The notes beneath the pieces were generated by a model. That model did not search any database, was not told the DNA's origin, and worked only from the letters and a program-made list of their open reading frames with translations. Shown in pieces: positions 1-14,532 of a stretch of 64,000 nt of DNA. The stretch comes from Cristatella mucedo (taxonomy: Eukaryota; Bryozoa; Phylactolaemata; Cristatellidae): assembly GCA_009760855.2 (NCBI GenBank), contig WPIO01000004.1, positions 12,660,501-12,724,500 of the forward strand. The letters are read 5' to 3'. The position numbers and the translations under genes are program-made. Positions within the stretch are counted from its first letter, which is position 1. Each line of letters opens with the position of its first letter.

Positions 1-159
1 GGCAAGTGTACAAGAGACTGAATAGAGCTGCTCAGCTCTGTAACTGAGAGCGCCACAGCTTCCGGCGAAAAGACAGGCAGCTGAAAAAAGACACGACGCC
101 GGCCGTCACGGAAAAACGTGTCTTCCAACAGTGGAGCTGGGAACGAGGCTGCAGCTGAT

Positions 160-330
160 GCTGCACATGCACACCGGCCGATCGTACTAGTTGCAGCACA
201 AGATCTACAGGGACGAACCTAGCCAGCAGCAGCAGAACCATAAACAGCAAAAGAGCCCCGGTCAGCAGGGCTGCAAGTAGCCACCGCTGTATCAAGTGCA
301 ACGTATCGTTGCTCACGACATACCGGGGTG
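160..330 (-). CDS. GRAMD1: Probable Aster transmembrane exon
   Basis: The frame reads SNDTLHLIQRWLLAALLTG then ALLLFMVLLLLARFV, a clear membrane span at about 283-212. It is in the right place and orientation for the C-terminal ER anchor of Aster. Sequence similarity is low, as is usual for this segment, and the exact splice borders are not determined. Confidence 0.5.
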
Positions 331-3300
331 CTAATGTATGCCCACGCTTACGTCAGCATCAAAACCCGACTACCAACATCCCCAGCAGAAACTTAATAGG
401 TCTGAGCCATGCTAGAAGGCGCCGGCCCAAAATCGGAGCAGCAGAGGATGCAGGTCCGGCAACGTCCTCCTCTGACACGCCCTCCTCGGCTGGAGTGTCA
501 TCAGCCATAGTGCTCCAACTGCACGGGGGGGGGGGGGGCCGGATGGGGAGGGGGGCCACGGCAGGAGCAAACAGATGCGCCACAGTCCACGCTGAGCTCA
601 GCGAGCTGACGCGACACGCGATTAGGATAAGTGGCCACGAGCAGACGGAGCACGAGAGAAAATGGCACGGTTCGCCCGAGAGCGAGCAGCGATTCGGCAC
701 CGGCAGAAGCAGCCGCGGCGGCTATGTAGCTGCAAGCTGGCTGCCGCTGACCTCATCATCACCATCATCGAGCCCAATCGGAGCAGGCTACCAATCACTT
801 TGCAGCAGCTGCACGACGATGCCGATGTGACAGACTCGGTGAGCCCGCGAGCGCACAGCAGAGTGGTCATGCAGTGTGGGGCTACGGCGGCGACAGAAAG
901 TGAACGCCCGCCGGCCGGCCAGAGCTCGGGACTGGTGAGAGGGGGGGGAGTGAACTAAGTGCTGCGCGTGTGCTGCGAGCGTACTGCTCTAGCACCCCTC
1001 TGACAGCCGCCGGCGACGACGCAGCCGCCAGGCCACCAACCTTTAACTATGCTAAAGACCGGCTTGATGTACATGACGTCGCTGTGCACGAGAAGCCGAC
1101 AGCTGGTGCTGGACAGGTGCAGTATGCAGTACTTGTTGAGCACGTAGAAGTTCTCGCCGTACGGCAGCGTGGGCGAGTTGAGGCACTCGCAGTCGACGGC
1201 GTAGAAGCGGCCGGGCACCGTCTCCGGCAGCGCTATCTGAAAACCCATTCGCAAATCGGCGAGCGCTCGGGTTTTTTCTCCTTTTGCTGCCGCCATCATC
1301 GCGAGTCCGGGCAAGCCCAAGTGGCAGGCAGGTGCAAGGCGCACGGACCGGGAACACAGTCAACAGCAATCGGGAACGAGAACTCGCGCCTGCTCGTGCA
1401 TCGGCTGAGGTGAGCTCGACCGACGACCGACCGACGGACGGACCGAGTACGCACCTGCACTTCGGTTGCCGGCGATCGCTTTGGTCCAAAAGAAGCATTG
1501 ATAGCGAGCGTGTACGTGATCTTTCGCTGCTTCTTCCCGTCGGCGCTGGGGCTTTCAGGCCAGGACGACAGAGCGAGATCTGCAAGAGCGGCACCGACTG
1601 CGCTCACGGCACGCGTCGGCAGGGGCCACTGGCCTCGCACCATCTCATGGTGGAACTCGGTGGGCAGCGGCGGCTTGCTCACGTGGCGACCGGCGGTGCG
1701 CTGCTGCGTGAGCAAGTAAAGTGCCGTGCGAGACGTCAGCAGCGAATCCCTACCACTCGTCGCTCTCTTGGCCAAGAAGTCGGCAAAGAAAGGGCTGTCC
1801 GTGAACAGGAGTGCAAACAGCTCGTGAGCCGGCAGGTTGAACGTGCTGTCCAACATCTGAACGCCCCTGTGCTCATGACCGTGAGCAGGACAGGCCTCCA
1901 AGGCAGGCCACGTGCTGCTGCTGCCCTCTACAGCGCGGTCGATGCAAAAAAAGTTCGTCTTTGAAGAGCGAAGCTGCCCATCCGGTTTGAGCAAAGAACG
2001 ACACGAGGGAAACAGCCTTGCATATCGGCTGTCCTGCAAAGACGCAGCAGTTCTGCTGCCTGCCTCCTGCCGCCCTACCGCACACCCGTCTGCCTGCCTG
2101 ATTGAGCGTCTGCTACCAGCCAGATCCGAGCCGGCTGTCCCCAGTTCACCACCCACACCTGCGTTGGAGAGCGATGAATTACCTAATTTTACTGCGAAAT
2201 AATCAGATGCACCGAGCTTAATTAACAATTCTTCGATACGTGCAACACTGTGGGCTTCGAGCATTTGAGCAGCCGAATTTCACGGCATTCCACAAGCAAG
2301 TTTTCGAGAAACCGGAAATCGTATGTGGACCGAAAGTGGATAGCAGTTATGGGAGGGTACAGTCAACTGTAAAGTTTGCTTAATACGGCTTTAAATTGCA
2401 CTGCCCCTTATGCAATCTCTATTTCTACTTCATGCAACCAATTTATATTGGATCTCAGTGCTGTGCTATCACAACCAGACCACAGTGCAGTGTCATGCAG
2501 TATATTTCAATTTTTTCGACAAAGCATCAGTGACAAAATGCCGTGAAATTTGCCAGGTATGCTTTAAACACAGATGCATGTCATATACAGTTGCTATTTG
2601 AGCTTTGCACAGCCATATTGTAGCAGGCAGTGGCAGTTTGCAGTAGAAAAAAGATTGCACTAAGACTTTGCTCCCACTATCTTGCAATAACCTCTACTTA
2701 TCTTCTAGCTGCACATTTTCTTTAAAAAAAATGGCTGGCTGATATGTATGTACTCAAACTACATAAAAAAACTGTCCTGCTCTCACAGAAGTCCCACCGC
2801 ACACTGTTGCTATGGCAACAGCCTGAGAAGGCGCTGAGCACGGTGAGGCTCCCACAGACCAGCAGCACAGCACAACTCCTACACCAAAGCCTATCAGCCA
2901 TGCAAGTGCCCGTCTCAGCACTGTCAAGAGCACAACATTTGATGCCACATTTTTCCAAAGATAATCTGTATCTCGATGATTAAGATAAGACGGCAGCTGT
3001 AGCATAGTGCTGTATATCCGTGCAACCAACGATAAAAGTAAAAATAAAGGGTAGCTGATTTAAACAGCCTTGTTTCTACAGCAGCAGATTAGTCTTACTG
3101 TCTTTCATACTGCTTGCATCAGACTGCAATAATAATAATAACATACAATGTGCATAGAGCCCCAAGAGAACTAAGTCTGTCTATGAGCACGGCACATATA
3201 TTAGAAAGAAAGCATGTCAACTGATTGGTGATAACATTCACAATTTTAGTAAGCATATATACATTAAGAACAATTAACACTGATCAAATGCAGTGACAAA

Positions 3301-6300
3301 CAGGTTGATTTAAGCGCCTTCAAGTCAGGGGCTGTCATGATGTCAGTTGGTAATAAGTTACAGGTTTTAGAAACATAGGAGTGTCATAAACTTTGAGTTG
3401 CCAAAAGCCAAGATCAGCTGAATCAATAGCCTCATTTGTCTGATAAGTCATTGGGGCTTTGACCCCACTCGAATCAGGCAACAATAAAATATTGCCTGCT
3501 GCAGGACTAGGCCCCACGACCTGGACCGTAAAGTACTTTACCACAGGACTAAGACTCGGCAGCAATGGATTATTTCATAAAAGTTAACTATAAAAATGCA
3601 TAACTTTCAGGTCATGTGGAAAATAAGAATGCAGCCTTTGCAGTTGAACAAAGTAACATATGTGTCTTGCCAGGCATTTTGGAATTAAACACGATTTATT
3701 CTTCAGTACCTTCGAGATTCACAGTATCATGGTCTTCATCCACTTCTGGCTCATCGCTAGCGATGCAGCTGCTGCCGCTGCTGTTGCTCCTGCTTCTGTC
3801 GCCCCTGCTACTACTGCTTCTGCTACTGCTTCTGCTGTGGTGGCTGTGATCCATGGTAGTTCCGTTCAATGCAATAGCAAGGGGCTCGACATCACCAATC
3901 ATCGTATTTCTGATTTCATTGTGTGACCTCTATGAAATAGAAAACATTAACATATCTAGAAGCAGTGACAATGGCTAACAACACAATGCACTTGTGTCAG
4001 GCAATGCACAGAATCGCCACCAAGCAGATAGGAAGAGATAGGCCTTCCTAAACCTGCTGCTTCCCTTGACCTGACGTCGGCCAAGGCGCCTGAGGCTGGG
4101 CAACCAAATTGATAGGACGATCACTGTGATCAAGTGATATGCCAAGCAGAAGGCATCCGAGAGCGGCCTGGAAACACGTCTGAGAGATTCAACTCAGTAA
4201 AAAGAACCTGGCAAGAACCACGACTTTGATTAAATGTGAGTGCCTAGAGGGGAAAGGTAGTACTTGTAGGAGTGACAAGTAAAGCACTCAGCAATAGTAA
4301 AGTGCGTAGAAAGAGATTGAGTTCTGAGGGCACTTATCAAATGTATTACTATTATTATTATTATTACTATGAAGTTAAACCGTTAATTTTCTGTCACAAG
4401 CATCCCGAATTCCTTCCCTATGCATTTTGATGGAGCTCAGAGTAAACGGTATCCAGCCTATCCAAAGCTTCAGCAACTAAGTCTCCTACTACCGTTTTAT
4501 AAATATGAATGCCTACCAGCCAGCAGCTATGAATTGCCAAGGAGCAAACAATCACAGCTACCAGTGCTGTTCGTAACCCCAGCTGCGAGTACGAATCGGC
4601 AAGCCCTTACCTCCAGAGATTCGCGTTCAATGCGCAAGCCATCTGAGCCATGCTCCGAGGGTAGAAGCTCTTCGACTGCTTCCGAAGCAATGTGAGGCTC
4701 GTCCCCTGAGTGCCCGACTTCCTGAGGTGCTCCATATAGCCAGCGCACCAGAGCCCAAAGATCAGATCCTGAGATCGGCTTTAAAAAAAAGCAGGCAGGT
4801 GATCAAGCCACGAGTCTTGAAAACGGCATTGCTGTATGAAAAGCACAGACATTTGCACACAGCAAACGTAGGCAGCTCAATGGCTGCAGGGTAGGCATCC
4901 ACAGAGTGAATTGCTTGGCGGCTTCTGCTCAGTAAAAGCCTGGCACTAAGCATAGACCTGTAAACAGGTGCCCTGAAAGCAAACAGCGTTTTCACAAGGC
5001 TGATAAGCAATTTATCCTGGCTGCCAAGACTACATGGTGAGCCGTGATGGCACACTAGGTAAGGCGGTTGCTTTCACGACCTCGGTCCCGATGTCGTGGG
5101 ATCGATTCCTGCGGTGGGTGATTCTTTATCGCCACTGCTTGCAGTGACGATAGCCGTAAAGGCTCTTCTGTCGCTATACAAAAAGAGGCAGCTGTTTAAT
5201 CAGCTAGGATTTATTTTTTTATTTATTTACATAAAATAAAAGTATGGTGCCAGAGTGCCGGCTTTTATAGGGATCTACGACAGAAGCCAGACACTAAGTG
5301 CAAGCTATGAAAGACCACATGGACAAATTCATAAAAAGTGCCGGCCTTACAAAGAAGGAGGTCTCTTAAGAAGTTCAAATCTCAGACGAGCTTCACTTGC
5401 CAGGGAGACAAATCGGAGACTGCACTATGACAGCATATAATCTCCCCGGTAGCTGAAATCTTAATAAAAGAACTAGACAACTGAAAAGTCTCGGGAAGTC
5501 AGAAAATCGCTAAGCCATACTTGCCCACAACACCAGAAATGGTGCAAGCAGCAAGCTGACTATAGCATCAGCGATCAAAGTCATCGACATTATATCGAAA
5601 AATTGGCTCTGCATCGCTGAATAGATCCAACAAAATTCATTTGCAAAAATCATTCAGCTAAATCAGACTTTAAAGTATCCTCATTCAAAATCACAGTGGC
5701 ATATACAATGACACGGTAGAGAAAGCTCTGAATTGTTAGTGCTTGTAAAAAGCTAAGCTAGTGATGCAAAAAAGCCTTACACAAAAGGCTGTTAGCAGCA
5801 GCGTTCATAATTGCAGGCTCTCCAGAAGCCAAGGTCCTGAAAACTCTTCTCAGGCTGATTTCTCAATCGGTGAACCACCAACAGAACAGATTTATAAAAC
5901 CCGAATAGGAGGTACTTACACGCTCAGTAAGTGCACATATCCAAGCTTTGAATATGACAAGGTACGTCTGATCTCTGGCAACAAACGAAGAAAAAAGGAA
6001 CCGGTCTTTAGCAGTAGTAATCTGAATTGCATTTGGAATGACTTTGGCAGTCCTGCACTTGTTAATAGCAGTGATCTCGTGAAGTGGGATACAGATCTAA
6101 AACAGTAAAGCTTAGCGACTGCTTCGGGAACCTTAAAGCGACAGCGACATGGCATAGGCAGTACAGCGACATGGCATAGCAAAGGCTCATATACAATGAC
6201 GATTATAGGAAGTACAAATTTGACTTCCTTATAACAACAATAATAATAATAATAGTGCACTTGATAAAGCACCCTCAGAGAACTCAACTTTTTTTCTAGG

Positions 6301-9300
6301 TGCTTACATTTGCTGCAAAGGGAAACGCAATTGAATGGTGAATGGTGAGTAATATCATGCTTGCCCTCAAAGCACATAGTTGTCTGCCACAGGAGGCTAC
6401 ATTACCAGTTCATATGGTACTGCTTCAATACAATCTGCAGTGGTGCAGCTACATGACTGAATCTAATAGATGGCTTATGTACACAATCTACCAAGCTTCG
6501 TTCAATCGAGATTTCTGTCACTTGAGTCAGAAACACAAACATATACATCTGTATACCTTCCTTTCCAGCAAATGTCAAGTGCCTAGAAAGAGATTGAGTT
6601 CTCTGAGGGCACTTTATCAAGTGTATTAGTATTATTATACCGTTTGCAACCAAGCAACAGTTTCCGGCTAACCCTTTTACTAACAAGCACAGCAGCAGCA
6701 ATACAAATCTGCACCAGGTCTAGTCTTTTCAAAGGCATGATGAGAGCTCAGATGCAACATCAAACTGTCTGGCCACTAAAGAGAGTTTGTTAACAGTGCA
6801 TACAGCAATCAAAACGACACAAGAGAATATCGGCTATAATATATGTAATATATACAATATATAATATAATATATGCTACAATGGAAATGTTGACCTTGGT
6901 TTTCTTCTACAACGACGTGGTTTTCCTATGTGCTGGGATCTGCTTATTTGTTAAACAATACTTAAACTGAGCTGAGGCTAAAGCCTGAATTTGCTAAAAC
7001 AATAACTGAGCAAGGGAAAAATTCGGGCTCAAAACTGGCCACATTTGGGGCAAGGCATGCACAGCAACCATAGAACTGAGTATAAGTCAATCCAGAGCAC
7101 TAGTAGTTTGAGCAGATGCATGGCAAATTACCAAGTTACGTTCGAGGAACTGAAAGCCTGTCTGCATCAATCACCAGGTGAGTTGAGGTAAGCAGCTTTC
7201 ACACAATGTGGAAGTTGAGGTAGACAGTTACCACGGGGAGGGCAGCAAAAGTGAAGCAGCAGGCAAACAGGCAAAAACAGGAGCGAGCTGTTTATCAGCT
7301 TGTGTAACGAACCGTGCTTTCCCATCCAAAAAGGTTGGCATAAAAGCCGATCCGGTTCTGGCTCACGTATAGCCTGCCGTGAACGAGGAAATCCTTTTTC
7401 AGTGCACAGGAATAGTCTGCAACAAAGATACGATGGCTGACTGCATAACTATTGTAGTTTGTATTGCAATAGTGTCCAAAAAGCATAATAAACTGACTGC
7501 CTCCGCAAAAAGCATTGCAGATGCAAAAAGATGAGCACTGCACTTTTCTTCAGTAACAGTGGACGGAGAAGACAGAGAAAAATGTGTGAATTGTCACTAG
7601 CATGATGATCCTGCCTATCCACGTTACACCATCTCTGTAAGACGTCCTATGGCTTCCAATCAATAATTGCATCCATTTCAAAATCAATAATTGCATCCAT
7701 TTCAAGATCCTCTCTCTGGCCAATAGGTCGCTTCACACAGCCAGCTTACCTATCCGACCTACTTAGCTTGCCCAGTGTGTTGTCGCACCACCAGCCCCTC
7801 GGCTTCAAGCCATCTTGATGCTCCTCGAACAAAACTGAAACCTCTTGGCAATCGGGTATTCAGTTCGTATGCAACAAAAATGTAACTTGCTTCCGGCTTA
7901 TGCAATCACCTGCATTGACTTTGCACAATTTTAGTCTCAGATAAAGATGCATGCGTTCCCCTGTGCTTTCCCTGTGCTCCAGTATACTGATCTTTTTCGT
8001 TCAGGAGTACTTTGCCTGCTTACTTACACATGATTCAGTGCATGTTACTATACTATACATACTAACCAAGGGTTCTACAAACCAGCTGCCCAGGGAAACT
8101 TGTATGCTTTTGCATGCTTCTTTAAGCATACTACATTGCTTGGCATTAACTCTTGGTTATTACCTTTTCGGCAGGGAGTTGTAAAGCATTTAGACGGAGA
8201 ATTGTTTCTTTTACGCTGCTATATGCAAAACTTGTTATTATAATTATAACTTGAATTATCCTCCTTCTCCAATCCCATTGATACTGATAAACTCTGGCCA
8301 CCTATCAGCTTCCGGTAAGCATCCGGCTGTCGTCAAGCCACTGCTGCAGCCGATCAGAACTCAGCAAGAGTACATTACATCTAAGTATAACAATAATAAT
8401 AACAGTAATATATTTGCATAACCCTCCCAGAGAACTTAATCTGCATTTAGGCACCCTACATATTCTGTAAAGGAAGCAAGATCAAATGGTTAGTTGTAAC
8501 ATGTACAATGTCAACAAGCATAATATGGTTAGAGGTGACATGCACGGTGTCAACATGCAAAATATTATTAGTGATAGCATGCATCAGTACGCATAAGCAC
8601 ACAAAAGGACGAATCACAAGGGCCCACTAAATGCTGTGATAAACAGCTGCGTTTTACTACTTTTTAAATGTTGTCAGGTCAGGGGACGTTGTGACATCAG
8701 TCGAGAGTGAGTTCCGGGCTTTGGGAGCATACGATCTAAACGCATGGTCTCCAGAAGATTTGAAGTTCTCACGACGTATAGGTAAACGATTTGAGTACGA
8801 AAAGCAGTCAGAATGTTATGCAACAGCTGCTGTTGCTATGACTTCTTACATAGCATTCCAAATACTGCACGTTTGAGCTGTTGGCATGACAGCAGCTCAT
8901 CTCTATTGAGCAGATTGGGACACAAATGCAGTGCATGTTCCAATAAGCATCTGCTACGGGTACACACACAGCGGTCTGCTGCCCCCTTTCGCACACATAC
9001 TCCCGTGTATCACACGTGTATCACAGCTACGGGAGCTCGGTAGAGGGGTAGGTGGGGTGAAGAGCACTTCCGGACTTGCCAATCATTACGCCAAGGTTGC
9101 AAAAAAGACACCGGTTCGCACTAAGCTATGACCAAAGCAGCTGCAGTCCACTATTCTTCTGCGATGTCGCTATTCTACTGCTATGTCACTATTCTACTTC
9201 TGTGTTGCTAAAAAAAAAATGCTAGCTGATTTAACAGCCTCATTTATATAGTGGCAGAAAAGCCTTTAACGGCTATCACTACAGCTTGCAGCAGGCAATA

Positions 9301-12300
9301 AAGGATTGCCTGCTGCAGGACTCTCACCCACAACCCGGCTCGTGAACAGCAAGCAGCTGTTCTACTAGCTGTTCTACTATTGTGTCGCTATCCTACTGCA
9401 ATGTCGCACTAGCATCTAGGCCCACACGCCGCTGATTAATAAAATGTGTGAAGAACAGCAATATGCACGGCAAACGTCAACTTGTCTGTATTTCATCATA
9501 TGTTAAGTGCCTAGAAAGAGTGTAAGCTCTCTGAGGGCGCTATACAAATGTATTATTACTAATCATAATCAATGGCAGAATCGTGCAACACCTCATCCAA
9601 AGCAATGAACGGGCGTGGAAAGAGCTTGCCCTTAACTTACTTTCCTTCCCCTCCTCACAGCCCCGCCTCCACCTCGAAACCGCAGCACCTCCACACACAT
9701 CCATCTTCTGACGATATCCAGCAGTGTTTAATTTAAGCCATCGCAATCTGCTTCAGCAGATAGACTGGATGCTTGCATAGCACATACATACATTTGATCC
9801 TGGATGTTGGCAAATTTCCTTAAACTTAACAATTATAAAAACGAACTCCTACTCATAGGACACGACAAGCTTTCGACTTGACTAGGAGACTTAGCACTTC
9901 TAATTGATGATGCTGTAGTGCAACCTCCCCATGTGCTTGGAATGTAGATGTCCTATTTGATAACTTCTTACAGCTTGAAAGCATTGTTAAGAAGATTGCT
10001 TCCGAAGCTAGCCAGTATGCCCAATCCCTGTTTAAGATTATGGGCTGTCTACCTCGATGGCATGCTAAAATGTCTCACTGGCTACATAGTTCCTGCTGTA
10101 TTACTAAAACTCTGCTTGTGCTGGGCTACCAAAAATAACCATTAAACCATTGTAACCGGTGATAAATGTGGCTCCAAGGCTGGTCGACAAATCCCAGAGG
10201 TTCGGCCATGAGTCTTCTTTGCTGGAGGAGCTGCGATGGCTTCCAGTAGATCAATGAATACATGGCTAAATTTGTACACTGACCCACAAAGCCCACCATT
10301 GCTTGGCTCCTTGATACCTCGATGAACTGCTTGGCAACAGAAGCTTTTATTCTGCAGGTCCTAGGCTGTGGAACTCACTTCCATAACTCTTATGCAACGA
10401 CAACTGCAGTCCTGCTGCCGAATGTGACATACCCAATCCAGCTAACCTGACCTGCTACTTCCATGCTACTCACTTACCCGACAGTTATCCTGACTCAGCT
10501 ATGCTTCTCACTTTCCCTTTGTTTCGTGAGATGCAGTATGTTGGCTACCGTATGCACACCGAAAGCGACTTGAGCTTTGCCTGCGCCATAGAAAGTTCTC
10601 CTGCGTAACACTCACTTAGCCTTTGTGGCTTTGTGGAGCTATGGACGGCAATACAGTACACTATATTCCCATGCAGCGCCGAATCTTTACGCAGATCCGC
10701 TCGGTCTAACCTCTCGCTTCCAGGCAGCATTTCCAGGTGCTACAAACCGCTGCCCGAACGTCCCGGCTTTGAGACGTTGCTGGACCCTGTGCCAGGTTCA
10801 TCATCGCTTGACTTCATAGCTGCCACGGTACCAATATCTGATTACAGCTCCCAGTCCCATGAAGGTGACGGATCATCGACACTCCTTGGCAGACGGGTCT
10901 TGGCTCAACTGTCTGCACCCTCTGCTCGGCCATTTCTCAGCCTCGTTCTCATCCTGCCCGAAGCATTTCGCGACAGCCATTGATACAGCAGCCTGCTGCA
11001 GTGGCAGCCAGCCATCCATGAAAAGCGGCTGTGGCGGCAGCCGAGCAGCGATGGCGACAGCAGCAACTTTCTGTGCAGCAGAGGCAGCGCTCAGAGCAGT
11101 GCACGAGCACAAGTCATCGAGGAGGCTCGGTGACCCATCGTGCAGTGGCTCCGAGCGCCTGAGAGAGCTCGACCTCGTAGAGCCGGGACATTGCAGCTAG
11201 CCAGTCCTCGAATTGTGCAGCAGAAAACACGAAACCGGGCTAAGCGATAGAAGATGCCGCATGACTCGAGAATCGACTTCTTCCAGGATGCAGTCACTCC
11301 TACACGCTTGCCGTCCTCAGCACGATGATCTCACTCACTTACTGATCGGCTTCACATCATCAGACACAAACTTGCCGCTCGATCGGCAGCAGGAAAATGA
11401 AGCTAGAAACATTTGGAAGACCCTGCAGCAGATGAACCAAGCTGTTTGCACCATTCCACCACGAAGCGGGAAGCTCGTTGACTAAACTGGCCAGGCGAAA
11501 GCTAGTGACTTCGGGCCCAAATCGAGCATTTCCTAAGATACACTCTCGGCACGATTTTCGATACGTGCACCGCCTAAGTTTTGAAACAGCAAGCAGCCAC
11601 ACACAGGCATGTAGGCAGCGTGGCAGCCAGGCTGCAGCCACCCCAAAAGGGACTCTTGATACTTCCTGCAGGCTGATTCGGGGCAAAGTCTAGGTTAAGC
11701 TATCCCTTTGAAACCTACGCATCTCTTTAAAAGGTCTCTGGCTACAGCCTGGCAAAGCAATGGAAAAACAGCACGACATCGGGAGAAAGGTGGTAAACAG
11801 AGCCAAGCCAAGGATGAGCACGAATATAACGTGAAGGCTATAGCTGCACTCTGATATAGCAACTCAGCTATTCATGCCTCGTCAGTCTCAAGAGTTGTAG
11901 CCGAACCGACAGCGTCGAAGGCCTGCACCTAACAGCTGCTGCCCCTGATATGCCTCACCAAGTGCCACGAACCACATTTTGGATTAATACTCTGACCAAG
12001 ATCATCTCGTTATCTTCATGATGATCACCAAAGATACTCCACAGAGGGGAAGAGGTGACAGAGCTTGAAAATATCGAGGCCGGCGGTCTGCTGGGGAGCT
12101 TATGTGTATCACAAATTCAGTCCAAAAAAGGCAAATACCTGGCACCTTTCGACTATATATTCGACAGCAAGTTCACCTGTTGCACAGCAGCTCATGGGAT
12201 TCGGCCGCCGGTTAAAGTTCGAGGTTAACTGGTTAAACAGTCTCATTTGCATAGCGGAAGAAGAGCTTTACCGGCTATCGCCACCGCTTGCAGTGAGCAC

Positions 12301-12715
12301 TCCGACTAGAGACCGAAGAAGCCAAACCCAAGATCAGGGTCACGACTAGCAAGCACCTTGCCTCAGGGCGAAGACTGAGGCGCGAGTTGGCTAGACATAT
12401 TGCCTCTATACGAAGTGAGCAAACATATAACTAGGAATTGACTACCGGAAGGTGCCTCACTAAAGATCCTACAAGCAGGATTCACATGGTGGTCCCTTGC
12501 TCACACATGCACGTGCACACATGTCTCCATACATGGCAATACGGCATACAAGTCGAAAATTCAGTTAAGAGTTAAATAAATTAAAATTAAAATTCAGAGC
12601 CCGGCTGTATGCTAGGAAGGACCTGAACAGTGGCAGAAGTCTCGGTGAGCACGACCTGAACCTCGTGCATCTGGAAGCTTGCGATCACCGACCGGATGGA
12701 GTCAATGACGTGTGT

Positions 12716-12808
<93 letters not shown>

Positions 12809-14448
12809 TAGTTGCCAGAACTCGCAAGAGCAATCGACTGCACGAGCGCGTCTCCACAGCAGCAGGACAGCAGCGGAGAGCTCACCTACTAATAGACGCT
12901 CTTCCTCGGGCACGCCTTTGAATAGCTTTCTAAATTCGTCCGATCGCTGCCGGTACGACTGCAAGAGACACGCAGAGGTCAGCATCACAGCCCTCTGCCC
13001 CCGGAGATCGGCAGCGGTCACCGGTGGCAGCAGCTGCTGCTGCAGCTCTCGGACGACCGACTACGTCGAGCTGCGCCAGTAATGAGCAAAGCAGCTAGAC
13101 AAAGTCGAGCGCTGCAATGTCACTGGGAGGTGCGAAGCGAAATCGACAAGTAAGTCGAAACGGCGACTGCGGTTCCTTTTAAGAGCGCAGGTACCGAGAA
13201 ATCAGAACCGGGCCTGGACAGCGGCACGCTGCACTGCCTCTCGCCGGCCACTTGGCAAGTGGCAGTCTACTAGGTGTCCACTGGCGTAGCCTGCCCCAAC
13301 TGAACGCACGGACCTGCCTGCTACAGGGACAGCACGCTGTACAGCTCGGCAGAGCCCGGCCTGTAATCCCCTGCAGAGCCCTGTCTGCTGGACGCCAGAA
13401 GGTGGGGCAGCAGCTGAAACCGTTCCAGGCAGGCCACGACCACCCAGGCGGAGTGGGACCTAGCACTCACACATGCTCGATGGAAAGGGCTCACGGCCTG
13501 CCCAGCGAACTGTGAGGGGGGACTTGGAGTGGCCGAGAGCCGTGTGTCCAACCTGGCCCGGATAGCATGCGATAAGTGCAGCTAGCGAAATGGTGTCGAC
13601 CGATTTGGCATCGCATCTCCCTACCGGCAGGAGCCTAGACCAGCGTCCTCGATCCTGATCCAATGCAGTAGCTTCCGGCACAGCCTCGGCCAGAGGCAGC
13701 GGAGCAGCATCACCGCTCGGCGGCACTGCGCCAGGCAGTGCAGCCACTGGAGGAGGCGCAGAGCCTGAGGTCAGTGCTGCTTCTCCTACTCCGCTGCCGC
13801 TCAGAGTTGTCGAGTCGTCCTGGTCATCGGTGCCTCCGCTGCCGTCGCTGCGGTCAACGCAGCTGATGCTGCCACCCATGTAGCCACCGCTGCCGCTGCC
13901 CGAGGCGTTAGCATTGACAATCGATGAGGCAGGCCGTGCCGGCTCACCACTGCCGCCGGCGGCGGAAGCTGGTGGCAACACTGCGGCGGCAGTGGGAGCG
14001 ACAGGGATGCCTGCCTCGTCTGTTGCGAGCTCCGACCCGAGCCGCCGCCGAGGCAGCGGCAGCAGCGCAGCCGCCGCCGCTGCTGCCGCGGGCTGACACT
14101 GCACTGCAGTCGGACGACGACCGATCGCCGACGGGTCGGAGACGACCCGGGCGTGCTTGGCGGCTTGCCCGGCTCGAGAGAGAGCATTGTCCTGACGGAT
14201 GGCTTCGTCCTCGTCGCGACGACGGAAGGAGAGAGAAGACGACAGGGCCCGCCTGACGACGTTAAGATGCCAACCTCTATCGTCAGCCGAGAGCGGACTC
14301 TGCTGCGATGATGATGATGATGATGTCTCGTTCGAGTGTGACGACAGAGTGATGTCTCCGTTACTGAAAGACGCAAATCGAATGGTAACAAGGTAAGCCC
14401 CCAAACTGACCGAATAAGCAAGACACCGCCCCGCAACAAAATTCGATG

Positions 14449-14532
<84 letters not shown>

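Larger units (their letters stand above)
6097..7312 (-). other. Aster intron 4
   Basis: The intron carries two oppositely oriented LINE-B 3' tails (6235-6345 minus, 6570-6640 plus) and an AT-rich patch at 6835-6890. No coding sequence is recognised. Confidence 0.6.
7417..12885 (-). other. Aster intron 3
   Basis: This 5.5-kb intron is filled with repeats listed separately: LINE-D (7610-8240), LINE-B (8390-8815), a SINE-1 (9215-9352), a LINE tail (9500-9565), LINE-A (10150-10700), a SINE-1 remnant (12220-12350) and a (CT)n tract. The stretch 10700-12200 shows no recognised feature. Confidence 0.6.

Noticed and set aside
9948-10145. 65-codon plus-strand frame with hydrophobic stretch
   Set aside because: It leads into a degenerate LINE-A copy and has no independent support.
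12587-13082. Open frames of Glu-Arg or Leu-Ser repeats around the (CT)n tract
   Set aside because: They are translations of a dinucleotide repeat. The same happens at 29.6, 31.1 and 45.1 kb. Only the short Aster exon 3 inside this span is real.
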